DNA of 36,512 bases from Variovorax sp. KBW07 (GCF_003852515.1 NZ_QAJK01000074.1:1-36512); one strand, 5' to 3'; positions 27,495 to 35,700 are shown, counted from the stretch's first letter. Notes: generated from the letters alone by a model not told the origin. Made by a program: numbers and translations.

Positions 27495-28508
27495 ATGACC
27501 CCCGATTTCCCCCTGGACCGACGCAGCCTGCTGCAAGCTGCCGCCGCATGGGGCGCCGCCGCCACGGCCGGGTGGGCCGGCGCGGCCACGCCATCACCTC
27601 GTGACCGTGACCTGTCGGGCGTGACGCTGCGCGTGGGCACCTACAAGGGGCTCTGGCGGCCGCTGCTGCAGGCCTCTGGGCAGGCCGACACGCCCTACAA
27701 GATCGACTGGCGCGAGCTCAACAACGGCGTGCTGCACATCGAGGCCATCAACGGCGACGCGCTCGACCTGGGCTCGGGCAGCGAAATTCCGCCGGTGTTC
27801 GCGGCGCGCCAGAAGTCCAGCGTGCGGTTGGTGGCCGTGACGCACGAAGACCTGAACAACCAGGCCACGCTGGCGCGCAAGGATTCGCTCATTCGCAGCA
27901 TTGCCGACTTCAAGGGCAAGCGCGTGGGCTATGTGCGCGCCACCACCTCGCACTACTACCTGGCCAAGCAACTGGCGGAAGCGGGGCTTTCGTTCAGCGA
28001 CATTCAGGCCGTGAGCCTGACGCCATCGGACGGCCTCTCGGCCTTTGCGCGCGGCGACCTCGATGCCTGGGCCATCTATGGCTACAACGGCCAGATTGCA
28101 CGCACCCAGTACGGCGCGCGCGTCATCAAGACCGGCGTGGGCTATCTCTCGGGCAACTTCCCCATCTATGCCAACCCGCGCGCGCTCGACGATGCGCTGC
28201 GCCGGGCCGCACTGAGCGACCTGCTGCAGCGCCTGCAGCGTTCCTTTGCAGGGATCAACGGCAACTTCCTGGCCTATGCGCGCGCGCAGTCGGCCGAGAC
28301 GCGCGTGCCCATCGGCGACATCGTCGAGCTGTTCAACGGCCGCAGCGGCGACTACAGCCTGGGCCCGGTGAGCGACGCCGTGGTGCGCAGCCACCAGGAC
28401 GTGGCCGACACCTTCCTGAAGATCGGCGTGCTCGACGGCCCGGCCGACGTGAAGCCCCTGTGGGACCGCAGCTTCGAGAGCGTGCTGCGCGCGCCTGCCG
28501 CCGCCTGA
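27495..28508 (+). CDS. SsuA-like substrate-binding protein with twin-arginine signal
   Basis: This 337-residue protein starts MTPDFPLDRRSLLQ, with a twin-arginine signal, and the mature part begins near residue 30. ATG 27495 is chosen; the longer frame from 27453 has no signal-like content. Binding-domain landmarks are RVGTYKGLWRPLL, LDLGSGSEIPPVFAA, LIRSIADFKGKRVGY and GDLDAWAIYG. It is the first gene of the right-hand arm, followed 46 bases later by the monooxygenase gene. In classic ssu loci the binding protein sits beside SsuD and the permease and ATPase; here only the first two are present. Ligand likely an alkanesulfonate or related acid. Confidence 0.88.
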   Translation: MTPDFPLDRRSLLQAAAAWGAAATAGWAGAATPSPRDRDLSGVTLRVGTYKGLWRPLLQASGQADTPYKIDWRELNNGVLHIEAINGDALDLGSGSEIPPVFAARQKSSVRLVAVTHEDLNNQATLARKDSLIRSIADFKGKRVGYVRATTSHYYLAKQLAEAGLSFSDIQAVSLTPSDGLSAFARGDLDAWAIYGYNGQIARTQYGARVIKTGVGYLSGNFPIYANPRALDDALRRAALSDLLQRLQRSFAGINGNFLAYARAQSAETRVPIGDIVELFNGRSGDYSLGPVSDAVVRSHQDVADTFLKIGVLDGPADVKPLWDRSFESVLRAPAAA

Positions 28509-28554
28509 TTCCCTCCCTCACACACCCAGCAGCACTCCGAAAAACGAGGACACC

Positions 28555-29664
28555 ATGAGCCAGAACGACGTTGAATTCATCGGCATGATCCAGGGCCAGA
28601 AGGTCTCGGAGATCCACGCCGCCAAGGGCCCGGCCATCGACCGCGACTACGTGCGCGCCTTCGCGCAGGCGCACGAAAACGCCGGCTTCGACCGCGTGCT
28701 GGTGCCGCACCATTCGACCGGCCCCGACGCCACGCTCACCGTGGCCTATGCGGCCTCGGTAACCGAGCGCATCCACTTCATGCTGGCGCACCGGCCCGGC
28801 TTCGTGGCGCCCACGCTGGCGGCGCGGCAGTTCGCTTCGCTCGACCAGTTCAGCGGCGGCCGGCTCGGCGTGCACTACATCTCGGGCGGCTCCGACGAAG
28901 AGCAGCGCCGCGACGGCGACTGGCTCGACCACGACCAGCGCTATGCCCGCACCGACGAATACCTGGAGGTGCTGCACAAGGTGTGGACCGCCGACAAGCC
29001 CTTCGACCACGAAGGCGCGCACTACCGCTACCAGAACGCTTTCTCCGAGGTGAAGCCGCTACAGACGCGCAACGGCAAGCCGCATGTGCCGGTGTACTTC
29101 GGCGGTGCGTCGGAGGCCGCGATTCCGGTCGCCGGCAAATACGCCGACGTGTATGCGCTGTGGGGCGAATCGCTGGAGCAGGCGCGCGAGCTGACCACGC
29201 GCGTGCGTGCCGAGGCCGCGAAGCACGGACGCAGCGTGCGCTTCTCGGTGTCGTTCCGCCCGATCCTGGCCGAGACCGAAGACGCCGCATGGGCCCGTGC
29301 CGAGAACATCCTGGCCGAGACCAAGCGGCTGCGAGTGGTGCAGGGCTACAACCGCGGCGGCCCGCAGCAGAGCGAAGGCGCCAAGCGCCTGCTGGCCGCC
29401 GCCGACAAGGGGCCGCGTGTCGACAAGCGCCTGTGGACCGCGGTGGCGCAGGAGATCGGTGGCCGCTCGAACAGCACCGCGCTGGTGGGCACGCCGGAGC
29501 AGGTGGCCGATGCGCTGCTCGACTACTACGACCTGGGCGTGACCACCTTCCTGATTCGCGGATTCGATCCGCTGGAGGACGCGACGGACTACGGGCGCGA
29601 GCTGATCCCGCGCACGCGCGAGCTGGTTGCGCAGCGCGCAGCCTCGGTTCGCAAGGCTGCCTGA
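28555..29664 (+). CDS. SsuD-like FMNH2-dependent monooxygenase (LLM class)
   Basis: This 369-residue flavin-dependent oxidoreductase of the luciferase-like class resembles alkanesulfonate monooxygenase, which uses reduced FMN to release sulfite from sulfonates. The alignable landmarks are RPGFVAPTLAARQFASLD, SGGRLGVHYISGGSDEEQ, LDHDQRY, VPVYFGGASE and STALVGTPEQVADAL. The cysteine of E. coli SsuD in GRSC (Cys54 as I recall it) is replaced by a Thr-Gly-Pro stretch (STGPDATL). No flavin reductase (ssuE) is next to it. GAGG lies just ahead of the ATG. It is followed by a 180-base gap containing a large hairpin before the next gene. Confidence 0.88.
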   Translation: MSQNDVEFIGMIQGQKVSEIHAAKGPAIDRDYVRAFAQAHENAGFDRVLVPHHSTGPDATLTVAYAASVTERIHFMLAHRPGFVAPTLAARQFASLDQFSGGRLGVHYISGGSDEEQRRDGDWLDHDQRYARTDEYLEVLHKVWTADKPFDHEGAHYRYQNAFSEVKPLQTRNGKPHVPVYFGGASEAAIPVAGKYADVYALWGESLEQARELTTRVRAEAAKHGRSVRFSVSFRPILAETEDAAWARAENILAETKRLRVVQGYNRGGPQQSEGAKRLLAAADKGPRVDKRLWTAVAQEIGGRSNSTALVGTPEQVADALLDYYDLGVTTFLIRGFDPLEDATDYGRELIPRTRELVAQRAASVRKAA

Positions 29665-29677
29665 GTCCGTCTTTTCT

Positions 29678-29786
29678 TTCCCCCTCCCCTTCCGGGGGGG
29701 GGCAGGGGTGGGGGCAAGCGGCATTCAACGCCGCGCAGCGTTGAAGGCCGTCGTGCCCCCATCCCAACCTTCCCCCGGGAGGGGAA
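29678..29786. repeat. Large GC-rich inverted repeat, probable dispersed intergenic element
   Basis: The left arm, 29678-29715, and the right arm, 29754-29786, are imperfect inverted copies built of C/G runs (CCCCTCCCC and GGGAGGGG ends). Between them an inner perfect stem, TTCAACGC (29724-29731) and GCGTTGAA (29738-29745), has a CGCGCA loop. The whole can fold into one long hairpin in the gap between the monooxygenase and aldolase genes. From general knowledge of Burkholderiales, such GC-run hairpins occur in many copies between genes. It may limit readthrough and lower expression of the genes that follow. Confidence 0.6.
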
Positions 29787-29844
29787 TGAGCAAGACCCAA
29801 GACCCTAGAGCCAAGAGCCAAGAAACCGAACACGAGGAAATCCC

Positions 29845-30669
29845 ATGAGTGCCGTTCTTTCGATCGACCGCAACGCCCCGCAGTCGCTCAAGCTCAACCC
29901 GAACCCGCAGCAGAAATACTGGTTCGATCCCATCCCCGCGCGCACCAGCGTGCAGGCCGAGCGCCGTCACCGGCAGGAGCGCCTGGCCGGTGCCTTCCGG
30001 CTGTTCGCGCGCTTCGGCTTTGCGCAAGGCCTGGCCGGCCACATTACCGCGCGCGACCCCGAGCTCACCGACCACTTCTGGGTCAACCCGCTCGGCATTC
30101 ATTTCTCGCGCATCAAGGTGTCCGACCTGCTGCTCGTCAATTCGAAGGGCGAGACCGTCATCGGCGACAAGCCGCTCAACAAGGCTGCCTTCGCCATTCA
30201 CGCCGCGATCCACGAGCACAACCCGAAGATCGTTGCCGCCGCCCACACGCATTCGACCTACGGCAAGGCCTGGTCCACGCTGGGCCGCAAGCTCGACACG
30301 CTCACGCAGGACAGCTGCGTGTTCCACGACGACGTGGCGCTGTTCGACGACTTCACCGGCATGGTGGTCGACACCAGCGAGGGCGACCGCATCGCACAGG
30401 CGCTGGGCGACAGGAAGGGCGCGATTCTCAAGAACCACGGCATCCTGACCGCCGGCCCCACGGTGGAGGCCGCCGCGTGGTGGTACATCGCGCTCGACAA
30501 CGCCTGCCACACGCAATTGCTGGCCGAAGCCGCCGGCAAGCCGCAGCCCATCGACGAGGACACCGCGTGCCACACGCACGCGCAGATCGGCGGCCCCGAG
30601 GGCGCCATTCATTCCTTCGACAGCCTCTACGAAGGCCTGGTCGAAGCCGAGCCCGAGCTGCTTTTGTAG
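29845..30669 (+). CDS. Class II aldolase/adducin-family protein
   Basis: This 274-residue cytoplasmic protein has the class II aldolase/adducin fold (PF00596). Likely metal ligands are H134 and H136 (AHTHSTYG) and H198 (KNHGILT), with GHITARD at about 65-71. Family members include aldolases, epimerases and decarboxylases acting on small hydroxy- or oxo-acids; the reaction here cannot be named. Placed behind an SsuD-like enzyme, it may process the carbon skeleton left after sulfur removal, which is inference. GAGG precedes the start by eight bases. The large hairpin element lies between it and the monooxygenase gene, so co-transcription is uncertain. Confidence 0.82.
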   Translation: MSAVLSIDRNAPQSLKLNPNPQQKYWFDPIPARTSVQAERRHRQERLAGAFRLFARFGFAQGLAGHITARDPELTDHFWVNPLGIHFSRIKVSDLLLVNSKGETVIGDKPLNKAAFAIHAAIHEHNPKIVAAAHTHSTYGKAWSTLGRKLDTLTQDSCVFHDDVALFDDFTGMVVDTSEGDRIAQALGDRKGAILKNHGILTAGPTVEAAAWWYIALDNACHTQLLAEAAGKPQPIDEDTACHTHAQIGGPEGAIHSFDSLYEGLVEAEPELLL

Positions 30670-30723
30670 GCCGAGGCACAAGCCAGCCACGAACAAGACA
30701 CAACAAGACTTCCGGAGTTGCCG

Positions 30724-31725
30724 ATGACCGTATCCCTTTCCCGCCGCGGCGTGCTGCGCGCAGGCGGCGCCGCCGCCGTGGTCGCCTCGGGCGGCCTGAT
30801 CGCCTCGCAGGCGTTTTCGCAGCAGGCGCGCAAGCTCACCTTCGCGTGGAACGCCACGGCCTTCTGCCTCTCGCCCGTGGTGGTGGCGCAGGAGCGCGGC
30901 TACTTCGAGCGCAACGGCCTGCAGGTCGACCTGATCAACTACACCGGCTCCACCGACCAGCTGCTGGAGTCGCTGGCCACCGCCAAGGCCGATGCCGCGG
31001 TGGGCATGATCCACCGCTGGCTCAAGCCGCTGGAGTCGGGCTTCGACGTGAAGATCGTCGGCAGCTCGCACGGCGGTTGCGTGCGGCTGGTGGGCGCCAA
31101 GGCCGCGGGCGTGAGCAACCTGGCCAGCCTCAAGGGCAAGACCATCGGCGTGTCGGACATCACGAGCCCGGGCAAGAATTTCTTCTCGATCCTGCTGGCC
31201 AAGAACGGCATCGATGCGGACAAGGACGTCACCTGGCGCCAGTACCCGGCCGACCTGCTCGACATCGCGGTGCAGAAGGGCGAGATCCACGCCATTGCCG
31301 ACGGCGACCCCAATATCTACCTGATCGAGAAGCGCAACAAGGGCGTGTACGTCGAGGTGGCCAGCAACCTGTCGGGCGAATACAAGGACAAGGTCTGCTG
31401 CATCGTCGGCGCGCGCGGCGAGCTGGTGCGCAAGGACAAGGCCACCGTGGCTTCGCTGGTGCGCGCCATTGCCCAGGCCTCGGACTACGTGGCCGAGAAC
31501 CCGAACGAATCGGCCAAGCTGTTCGCCAAGTATTCGCCCAAGGTGCCGGTCGAAGACCTGCGCGCGCTGCTGGGCACGCTCACGCACAACCACCATCCGC
31601 TGGGCAAGAACCTGCGCGACGAGGTGGAGTTCTATGCGCGCGATTTCCGCAGCGTCGGCGTGCTCAAGAAGACCACCGACCCGGTGAAATTTGCCGAGCA
31701 CGTTTCCTACGACCCGCTGGCATGA
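30724..31725 (+). CDS. NitT/TauT-type substrate-binding protein with twin-arginine signal
   Basis: This 333-residue protein has a twin-arginine signal (SRRGVLRAGG, ending SQAFSQQ) and a periplasmic binding domain of the NitT/TauT or ThiY-like group: FAWNATAFCLSPVVVAQERGYFERNGLQ, SLKGKTIGVSDITSPGKNFFS (only landmarks are given). It differs from the three SsuA-like proteins of the locus and carries cysteines in the mature part (CCIVG). ATG 30724 follows CGGAG. Its stop overlaps the next start by four bases. Ligand unknown; nitrate, taurine and other small acids are typical for the group. No permease or ATPase is nearby. Confidence 0.88.
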   Translation: MTVSLSRRGVLRAGGAAAVVASGGLIASQAFSQQARKLTFAWNATAFCLSPVVVAQERGYFERNGLQVDLINYTGSTDQLLESLATAKADAAVGMIHRWLKPLESGFDVKIVGSSHGGCVRLVGAKAAGVSNLASLKGKTIGVSDITSPGKNFFSILLAKNGIDADKDVTWRQYPADLLDIAVQKGEIHAIADGDPNIYLIEKRNKGVYVEVASNLSGEYKDKVCCIVGARGELVRKDKATVASLVRAIAQASDYVAENPNESAKLFAKYSPKVPVEDLRALLGTLTHNHHPLGKNLRDEVEFYARDFRSVGVLKKTTDPVKFAEHVSYDPLA

Positions 31726-32711
31726 GCAGCACCGAACCCATGACCCCGCATCCAGATTCCTCGCGCCGCAAGCTGCTCGCCCACGGCCTCGCAGCCGCCA
31801 CCGCTGTCGCGTTGCCCGCCTTTTCGTTGCAAGCCCGCGCACAGGCGCGACCCGTGCTCAAGGCCGGTGACCAGAAGGGCGGCCTGCGTGCATTGCTCGA
31901 AGCGGCCAACGGACTCGAAGGCCTGGGCTACGACATCCAGTGGTCCGAATTTCCCGCGGCCGCGCCGCTGGCCGAAGCGCTGAACGCGGCGGCGGTCGAC
32001 TCCGGCCCCATCGGCGATGCGCCGCTGATCTTCGCGCTGGCCGCCGGCACGCGCGTCAAGGCCATCGGCGCGAACCGGTCCGACTCGTACGGCACCGCGG
32101 TGCTGGTGCGGCCCGACTCGCCACTGAAGAATGCGGCCGACCTGAAGGGCAAGAGCATCGCCACCAACCGCGGCTCCATCGGCCACTACGTCACGCTGAA
32201 GGCCATCACCGCGGCCGGCCTCAAGCCGGAGGACGTGAACATCCGCTTCCTTGCGCCGGCCGATGCCAAGCTCGCGCTCACGCAGGGCTCGGTCGATGCC
32301 TGGGCCACGTGGGAGCCCTACACCGCGCTGGCCGAGGTCAGCCACCACGCGCGCGTGCTGGTCAGCGGGCGCGGGCTGCTGCCGGGCCTGAGCTATCTCG
32401 CGGCCACCGATTCGGCCATCGCCGCCAAGCGGCCGGTGCTGCAGGACTTTCTGCAGCGCGTGGTGAAGGCGCAGCTCTGGTCGTACCGCAACGTCGATGC
32501 CTATTCGGCCGCGCTGGCCCGCATCATCGGTATCCCGCCCGAGGCGGCGAAGTTGCAGTTCGAACGCCGCCAGCAGAAGTGGGTGGCCATCGATGCGCAG
32601 GTCATTGCCGACCAGCAGGGCACGGCCGACTTCTACCGGCAGGTCGGGCTCATCAAGCAGCCGCTCGACGTGAAGGGCACCTTCGACACGGGCTTCGGCG
32701 TGGCGGGTTGA
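31722..32711 (+). CDS. SsuA-like substrate-binding protein with twin-arginine signal (third paralogue)
   Basis: This 329-residue protein starts at the ATG that overlaps the previous stop (ATGA). It has a twin-arginine signal (SSRRKLLAHG, ending ARAQA). The mature part closely parallels the protein at 25113-26096: LKAGDQKGGLRALLEAANGLEG and GDAPLIFALAAG in the same places, then VRPDSPLKNAADLKGK. The true start lies far inside a longer open frame that is only a shadow of the aldolase and binding-protein genes. It is the last gene of the right-hand arm. Ligand probably an organosulfur acid. The gene is 36 bases from the convergent hydrolase. Confidence 0.88.
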   Translation: MSSTEPMTPHPDSSRRKLLAHGLAAATAVALPAFSLQARAQARPVLKAGDQKGGLRALLEAANGLEGLGYDIQWSEFPAAAPLAEALNAAAVDSGPIGDAPLIFALAAGTRVKAIGANRSDSYGTAVLVRPDSPLKNAADLKGKSIATNRGSIGHYVTLKAITAAGLKPEDVNIRFLAPADAKLALTQGSVDAWATWEPYTALAEVSHHARVLVSGRGLLPGLSYLAATDSAIAAKRPVLQDFLQRVVKAQLWSYRNVDAYSAALARIIGIPPEAAKLQFERRQQKWVAIDAQVIADQQGTADFYRQVGLIKQPLDVKGTFDTGFGVAG

Positions 32712-32747
32712 TGGGCCCTGGCAGGCGGCTCGACGAGGTGCGGCACG

Positions 32748-33483
32748 TCACCGGCCGGCGAGCGGAGACGCTGCCGCATCGACGCGCCCGAGCCACCGCA
32801 TGAAAGCCGCGACGACCGTGGCGGGCTGTTCCAGCGTCGACATGTGGCCCGATTGCGGCACCACGGCCAGCTCGACGTCTCCGGGCAACAGGCCCGCCAT
32901 TTCCTCGCTCAGTGCCGGCGGCGTGATCTGGTCTTCGCGCCCACACAAGACCAGGGCGGGGCAATGCAGCGTCGGCAGCACGTCGCGGGCATCCTGCCGG
33001 TTCATCGCGGCCGCCTGCTGGCGCTTGAACCCATCGGTTCCCACGCTTTGCGCCATGCTGCCAAGCAGCGCGAGCAGTTGCGGGTCTTCCGCATGCGATG
33101 CATGCAGCACCCGTGTCGCGGACCTGCGCAAAGCTGGCGTTGCCTGTTTCCAGCGCCGCCACCATGCGCCGGCGGTTCTGCATGGCTTCTTCAGAATCGG
33201 CGCGGGCCCCGGTGTCGAGAAGCGCAACGCCGGCGACGCGCTGGCCGGCCTGCCGGCACACTTCGAGCGCCACGTAGCCGCCGAGGGAAAAACCCGCGAC
33301 CGCGAACTTTCCCGACGGCATGGCGGCGAGCGCGGAGGCTGCCAGCGCCGGAATGGTGTCGGCCGTGTGCGTCGAGGACACGACGACATCGCGCCCGGTG
33401 GGCAAGGCCTTGCGGACCGGGTCCCATACCCGCTCGTCGTTCATGAGGCCGGGCAAGAGCAGCAGCGGTGTCTGGTTCGTCAT
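32748..33483 (-). pseudogene. Alpha/beta hydrolase interrupted by a one-base frameshift
   Basis: The coding frame changes once. The N-terminal half runs from ATG 33483 and carries the nucleophile S66 in GFSLGG; the C-terminal half, in another frame, carries the remaining triad residues in GREDQITP and QSGHMST and ends with TGA at 32748-32750. The join is at the CCC run at 33110-33112 (GGG on the coding strand). Dropping one G gives a continuous protein of 244 residues reading VRDTVLHASHAEDPQ across the join. So either this is a recent pseudogene or a sequencing error in a short homopolymer. The encoded enzyme would be a small esterase, lactonase or hydrolase. A MerR-type promoter lies directly upstream, shared with the divergent regulator gene. 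Confidence 0.85.
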
Positions 33484-33540
33484 TTCGAATTCCTTCAGAA
33501 GGGCCGTGGTGGTCCGTGGTTTGTGGCGTGTCGACCGCTT

Positions 33541-33571
33541 GTTATAAGTGTGAAGTTCAGTACACAGTCAA
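33541..33571 (-). promoter_or_regulatory. MerR-type promoter of the hydrolase with 19-base spacer
   Basis: On the reverse strand, TTGACT (-35, 33571-33566) and TATAAC (-10, 33546-33541) are separated by exactly 19 bases (33547-33565). The spacer carries a dyad, GTGT-N10-ACAC. An overlong 19-base spacer with a dyad inside is the hallmark of promoters that MerR proteins activate by twisting the DNA. On the forward strand TTGTGG (33521) and TATAAG (33543) could be the overlapping promoter of the regulator gene. Confidence 0.75.
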
Positions 33572-33589
33572 GCAGTGCGGAGGACCTTC

Positions 33590-34024
33590 ATGTGGATCGC
33601 GGAGTTTTCTGAAGCAGCCGGCCTTGGGGTGGCCACGGTCCGGTTCTATGTGCGGGAAGGGCTGCTGCAGCCCAGGACGGGGCATGCGGGTGGCACGCGC
33701 CCTTACCTGGACTTCTCGCAAAGAGACCTGCGCGTGGTGGCCGCCATCCGTGCGGGGCAGGCGATGGGCATGTCGCTTGCCGAGATCAAGCTGCTGATGA
33801 ACGAGCGCCGTGCCGGCGGCAAGAGCGGCATGCTCCAGGCCATGCTCGAGCAACGCGACAAGCTGAGCCAGCGGGCGGAAGAGCTTGCCGCAATGCGCCG
33901 GTTCGTCGACGCGAAAATTCTCTGGCTGCGTGCCGATGGCACCGGCTCGCCCCCGGAACCTCCGGTGATCGGCGTGGCCAACGGGACGCGGCCGGCATCG
34001 CCGCGACGCCGCGCCGCGAAGTGA
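33590..34024 (+). CDS. MerR-family transcriptional regulator
   Basis: This 144-residue regulator has the MerR winged helix-turn-helix at its N-terminus (IAEFSEAAGLGVATVRFYVREGLLQPR), the DLRVVAAIRAGQAMGMSLAEIKLL segment, and a long dimerisation helix (LEQRDKLSQRAEELAAMRRFVDAKI), followed by a basic, proline-rich tail. No cysteine set for metal sensing is seen, so an organic or redox signal is more likely. ATG 33590 with GGAGGA six bases ahead is chosen; the frame opens five residues earlier without a better site. It is divergent from the frameshifted hydrolase, whose promoter has the MerR signature spacer. If the hydrolase is truly broken, the regulator has lost its obvious target. Confidence 0.9.
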   Translation: MWIAEFSEAAGLGVATVRFYVREGLLQPRTGHAGGTRPYLDFSQRDLRVVAAIRAGQAMGMSLAEIKLLMNERRAGGKSGMLQAMLEQRDKLSQRAEELAAMRRFVDAKILWLRADGTGSPPEPPVIGVANGTRPASPRRRAAK

Positions 34025-34035
34025 TCGGGCCGAAC

Positions 34036-34053
34036 GGGCAGGGCAGCCTGCCC
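34036..34053. terminator. Bidirectional terminator between MerR and MocR genes
   Basis: GGGCAGG (34036-34042) and CCTGCCC (34047-34053) form a 7-base perfect stem with a GCAG loop. It lies between convergent genes and reaches the stop codon of the MocR gene. No T tract follows in the forward direction. Confidence 0.5.
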
Positions 34054-35567
34054 TAGGCGCGTTCCGCCGCGCGCGCCAGTTGCGACAGCCGCTTCACCAG
34101 TGGCTCGAACAGCTCGGCCGGCGTGTTGCCGTAGCCCAGCACCAACCCGTTGTCCGACGCCGTGGGCTGCATCGCGAAGCCCGACAGCGCCGACGGCGCG
34201 ATGCGGTGGCGCAGCGCCTCGGCGGCAATCCGCCGGTCATCGAAACGCTGGGGCAGCCGCACCGTCAGGTGCAGTCCGCAGTGGCCACCGTCGATCTCGT
34301 GCGGCACCTTGAGGTGCTTGCCCAGTGCCAGCCGCAGCGCCTGTTGCCGGTCGCGGTACAGCCGCCGCATGCGGCCCAGGTGCCGGCTGAACTGGCCGCT
34401 CTCGATGAAGTCGGCCATGGCCAACTGCTCGTGGCGGTGCCCGCCCCGCAGCATTTCTTCGAGCGGGACCCGCACGGCGGCCATGAGCTGTTCGGGCAGC
34501 ACCACGAAGCCGAGCCGCAACGACGGAAACATCGTCTTGCTGAAGGTACCGACATACAGCACCGGCGACTGCGCCACCAGCCCCTGCATGGCGCCGATGG
34601 GCTCGCCGTTGTGGCGGAACTCGCTGTCGTAGTCGTCCTCGATGATCCACGCGCCGTGGTGGCGCGCCTGCGCAATCAGCGCCAGCCGGCGCGCGATGCT
34701 CAACACCGAGCCGGCCGGGTACTGGTGCGACGGCGTGGTGTAGATCAACCGGGGCGGGTGCTTGTGCCAGTCGTGCTCGCTCACGCACAGCCCTTCGGCA
34801 TCGACCCGCAGCGGCACGATGCGCAGGTCGCCCGCATGCATGGCGGCCTTTGCGCCGCGGTAGCCCGGGTCTTCGACCCAGCCGGTGTCGCCGGGGTTGG
34901 ACAGCAGCCGCACGCACAGCGAAATGGCCTCTTGCGCGCCTTCGGCAATGACCACCTGGTGCGGCTCGCAGCGCACGCCGCGCGCAATCGCCAGGTGCCG
35001 CGCGATGGCCGCGCGCAACGGCAGCTCGCCCAGCGGATCGCCGTAGCCGAGCGTGGCCGGGCTGGCATTGCGAATGGCACGGTCGAGCGCGCGCCGCCAT
35101 GCGGCGGCAGGAAAGTGCGACAGCGAGGGCATGCCGGGGCGCAGGGCGGCGTCCATCTCGGCACGCGGGGCGCTGGACTGGATGCGGGCGAGGCGCAGCG
35201 CGGTGGGCGGCGTGGCGGTCGCCGGCTTGCCGGCGCGCGCGGAACGCGTTGAAAGAGCCGTGAGTGCCGTCGGTGCCAGCAGTGCGGGCGACGACAGCTC
35301 GGTCACGCGCGTGCCCTGGCGGTCGGGCTGCACATAGCCTTCGGCCGCCAGGTGCTCGTAGGTCGCGGTGACGGTGTTGCGCGAGATGGAGAGCGCCTCG
35401 GCCAGCGCGCGCGAGCCCGGCAGCCGGCTGCCCGGCGCCAGGCTGCCATCGAGAATCGCGCGCTTCAAGCGGTCGTGCAGCTGGCGCTGCATCGAGCCCG
35501 CGTCGCGGTCTTTCACGAGGGCGGCTTCGAGCAGCGTGGCGGTGGCGAGGTCGGGCGAATCGGTCAT
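34053..35567 (-). CDS. MocR-type regulator (GntR helix-turn-helix fused to PLP aminotransferase domain)
   Basis: This 504-residue protein has an N-terminal GntR-type winged helix (about residues 25-90: LKRAILDGSLAPGSRLPGSRALAEAL and VTATYEHLAAEGYV) and a fold-type I aminotransferase domain (about 135-495). The PLP lysine is K344 in GTFSKTMFPSLRLGF; PSHQYP and EDDYDSEF are the family markers. MocR regulators such as PdxR and GabR use PLP as effector. ATG 35567 starting MTDSPD is preferred, though in-frame starts at 35603 and 35639 exist. The divergent GNAT gene 133 bases away is the most likely target. Several CGTGGC half-sites lie between, and the upstream starts would overlap them. Confidence 0.9.
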   Translation of the reverse strand: MTDSPDLATATLLEAALVKDRDAGSMQRQLHDRLKRAILDGSLAPGSRLPGSRALAEALSISRNTVTATYEHLAAEGYVQPDRQGTRVTELSSPALLAPTALTALSTRSARAGKPATATPPTALRLARIQSSAPRAEMDAALRPGMPSLSHFPAAAWRRALDRAIRNASPATLGYGDPLGELPLRAAIARHLAIARGVRCEPHQVVIAEGAQEAISLCVRLLSNPGDTGWVEDPGYRGAKAAMHAGDLRIVPLRVDAEGLCVSEHDWHKHPPRLIYTTPSHQYPAGSVLSIARRLALIAQARHHGAWIIEDDYDSEFRHNGEPIGAMQGLVAQSPVLYVGTFSKTMFPSLRLGFVVLPEQLMAAVRVPLEEMLRGGHRHEQLAMADFIESGQFSRHLGRMRRLYRDRQQALRLALGKHLKVPHEIDGGHCGLHLTVRLPQRFDDRRIAAEALRHRIAPSALSGFAMQPTASDNGLVLGYGNTPAELFEPLVKRLSQLARAAERA

Positions 35568-35592
35568 CGGGAGAGAGGAAACGGCAGGGGCA

Positions 35593-35640
35593 CGTGGCAC
35601 CATGAAAAGTATTAACCGTGGCACTTCCTGTGGCGCCACG
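35593..35640. promoter_or_regulatory. Cluster of CGTGGC half-sites between MocR and GNAT genes
   Basis: CGTGGCAC occurs at 35593-35600 and again at 35618-35625 as direct repeats 25 bases apart. The palindrome GTGGCGCCAC is at 35630-35639, giving an inverted GCCACG at 35635-35640. Direct repeats plus an inverted copy fit the mode of DNA binding known for MocR regulators such as PdxR and GabR. It overlaps the longer possible start of the MocR gene. Confidence 0.5.
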
Positions 35641-35700
35641 TTGGGCGTACTTTATCGGTCTCCGGCGATGCCGTCTTTTTTCCCTATCGAAAGTTGTCCC

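Noticed and set aside
29725-31842. 705-codon antisense open frame over the aldolase and binding-protein genes
   Set aside because: Composition is typical of a shadow frame, and three sense genes with clear family signatures occupy the same bases.
30477-32711. 744-codon frame as a single large protein ending in a binding protein
   Set aside because: Only the part from ATG 31722 has a signal peptide and binding-protein motifs; the rest shadows the aldolase and the preceding binding-protein genes.
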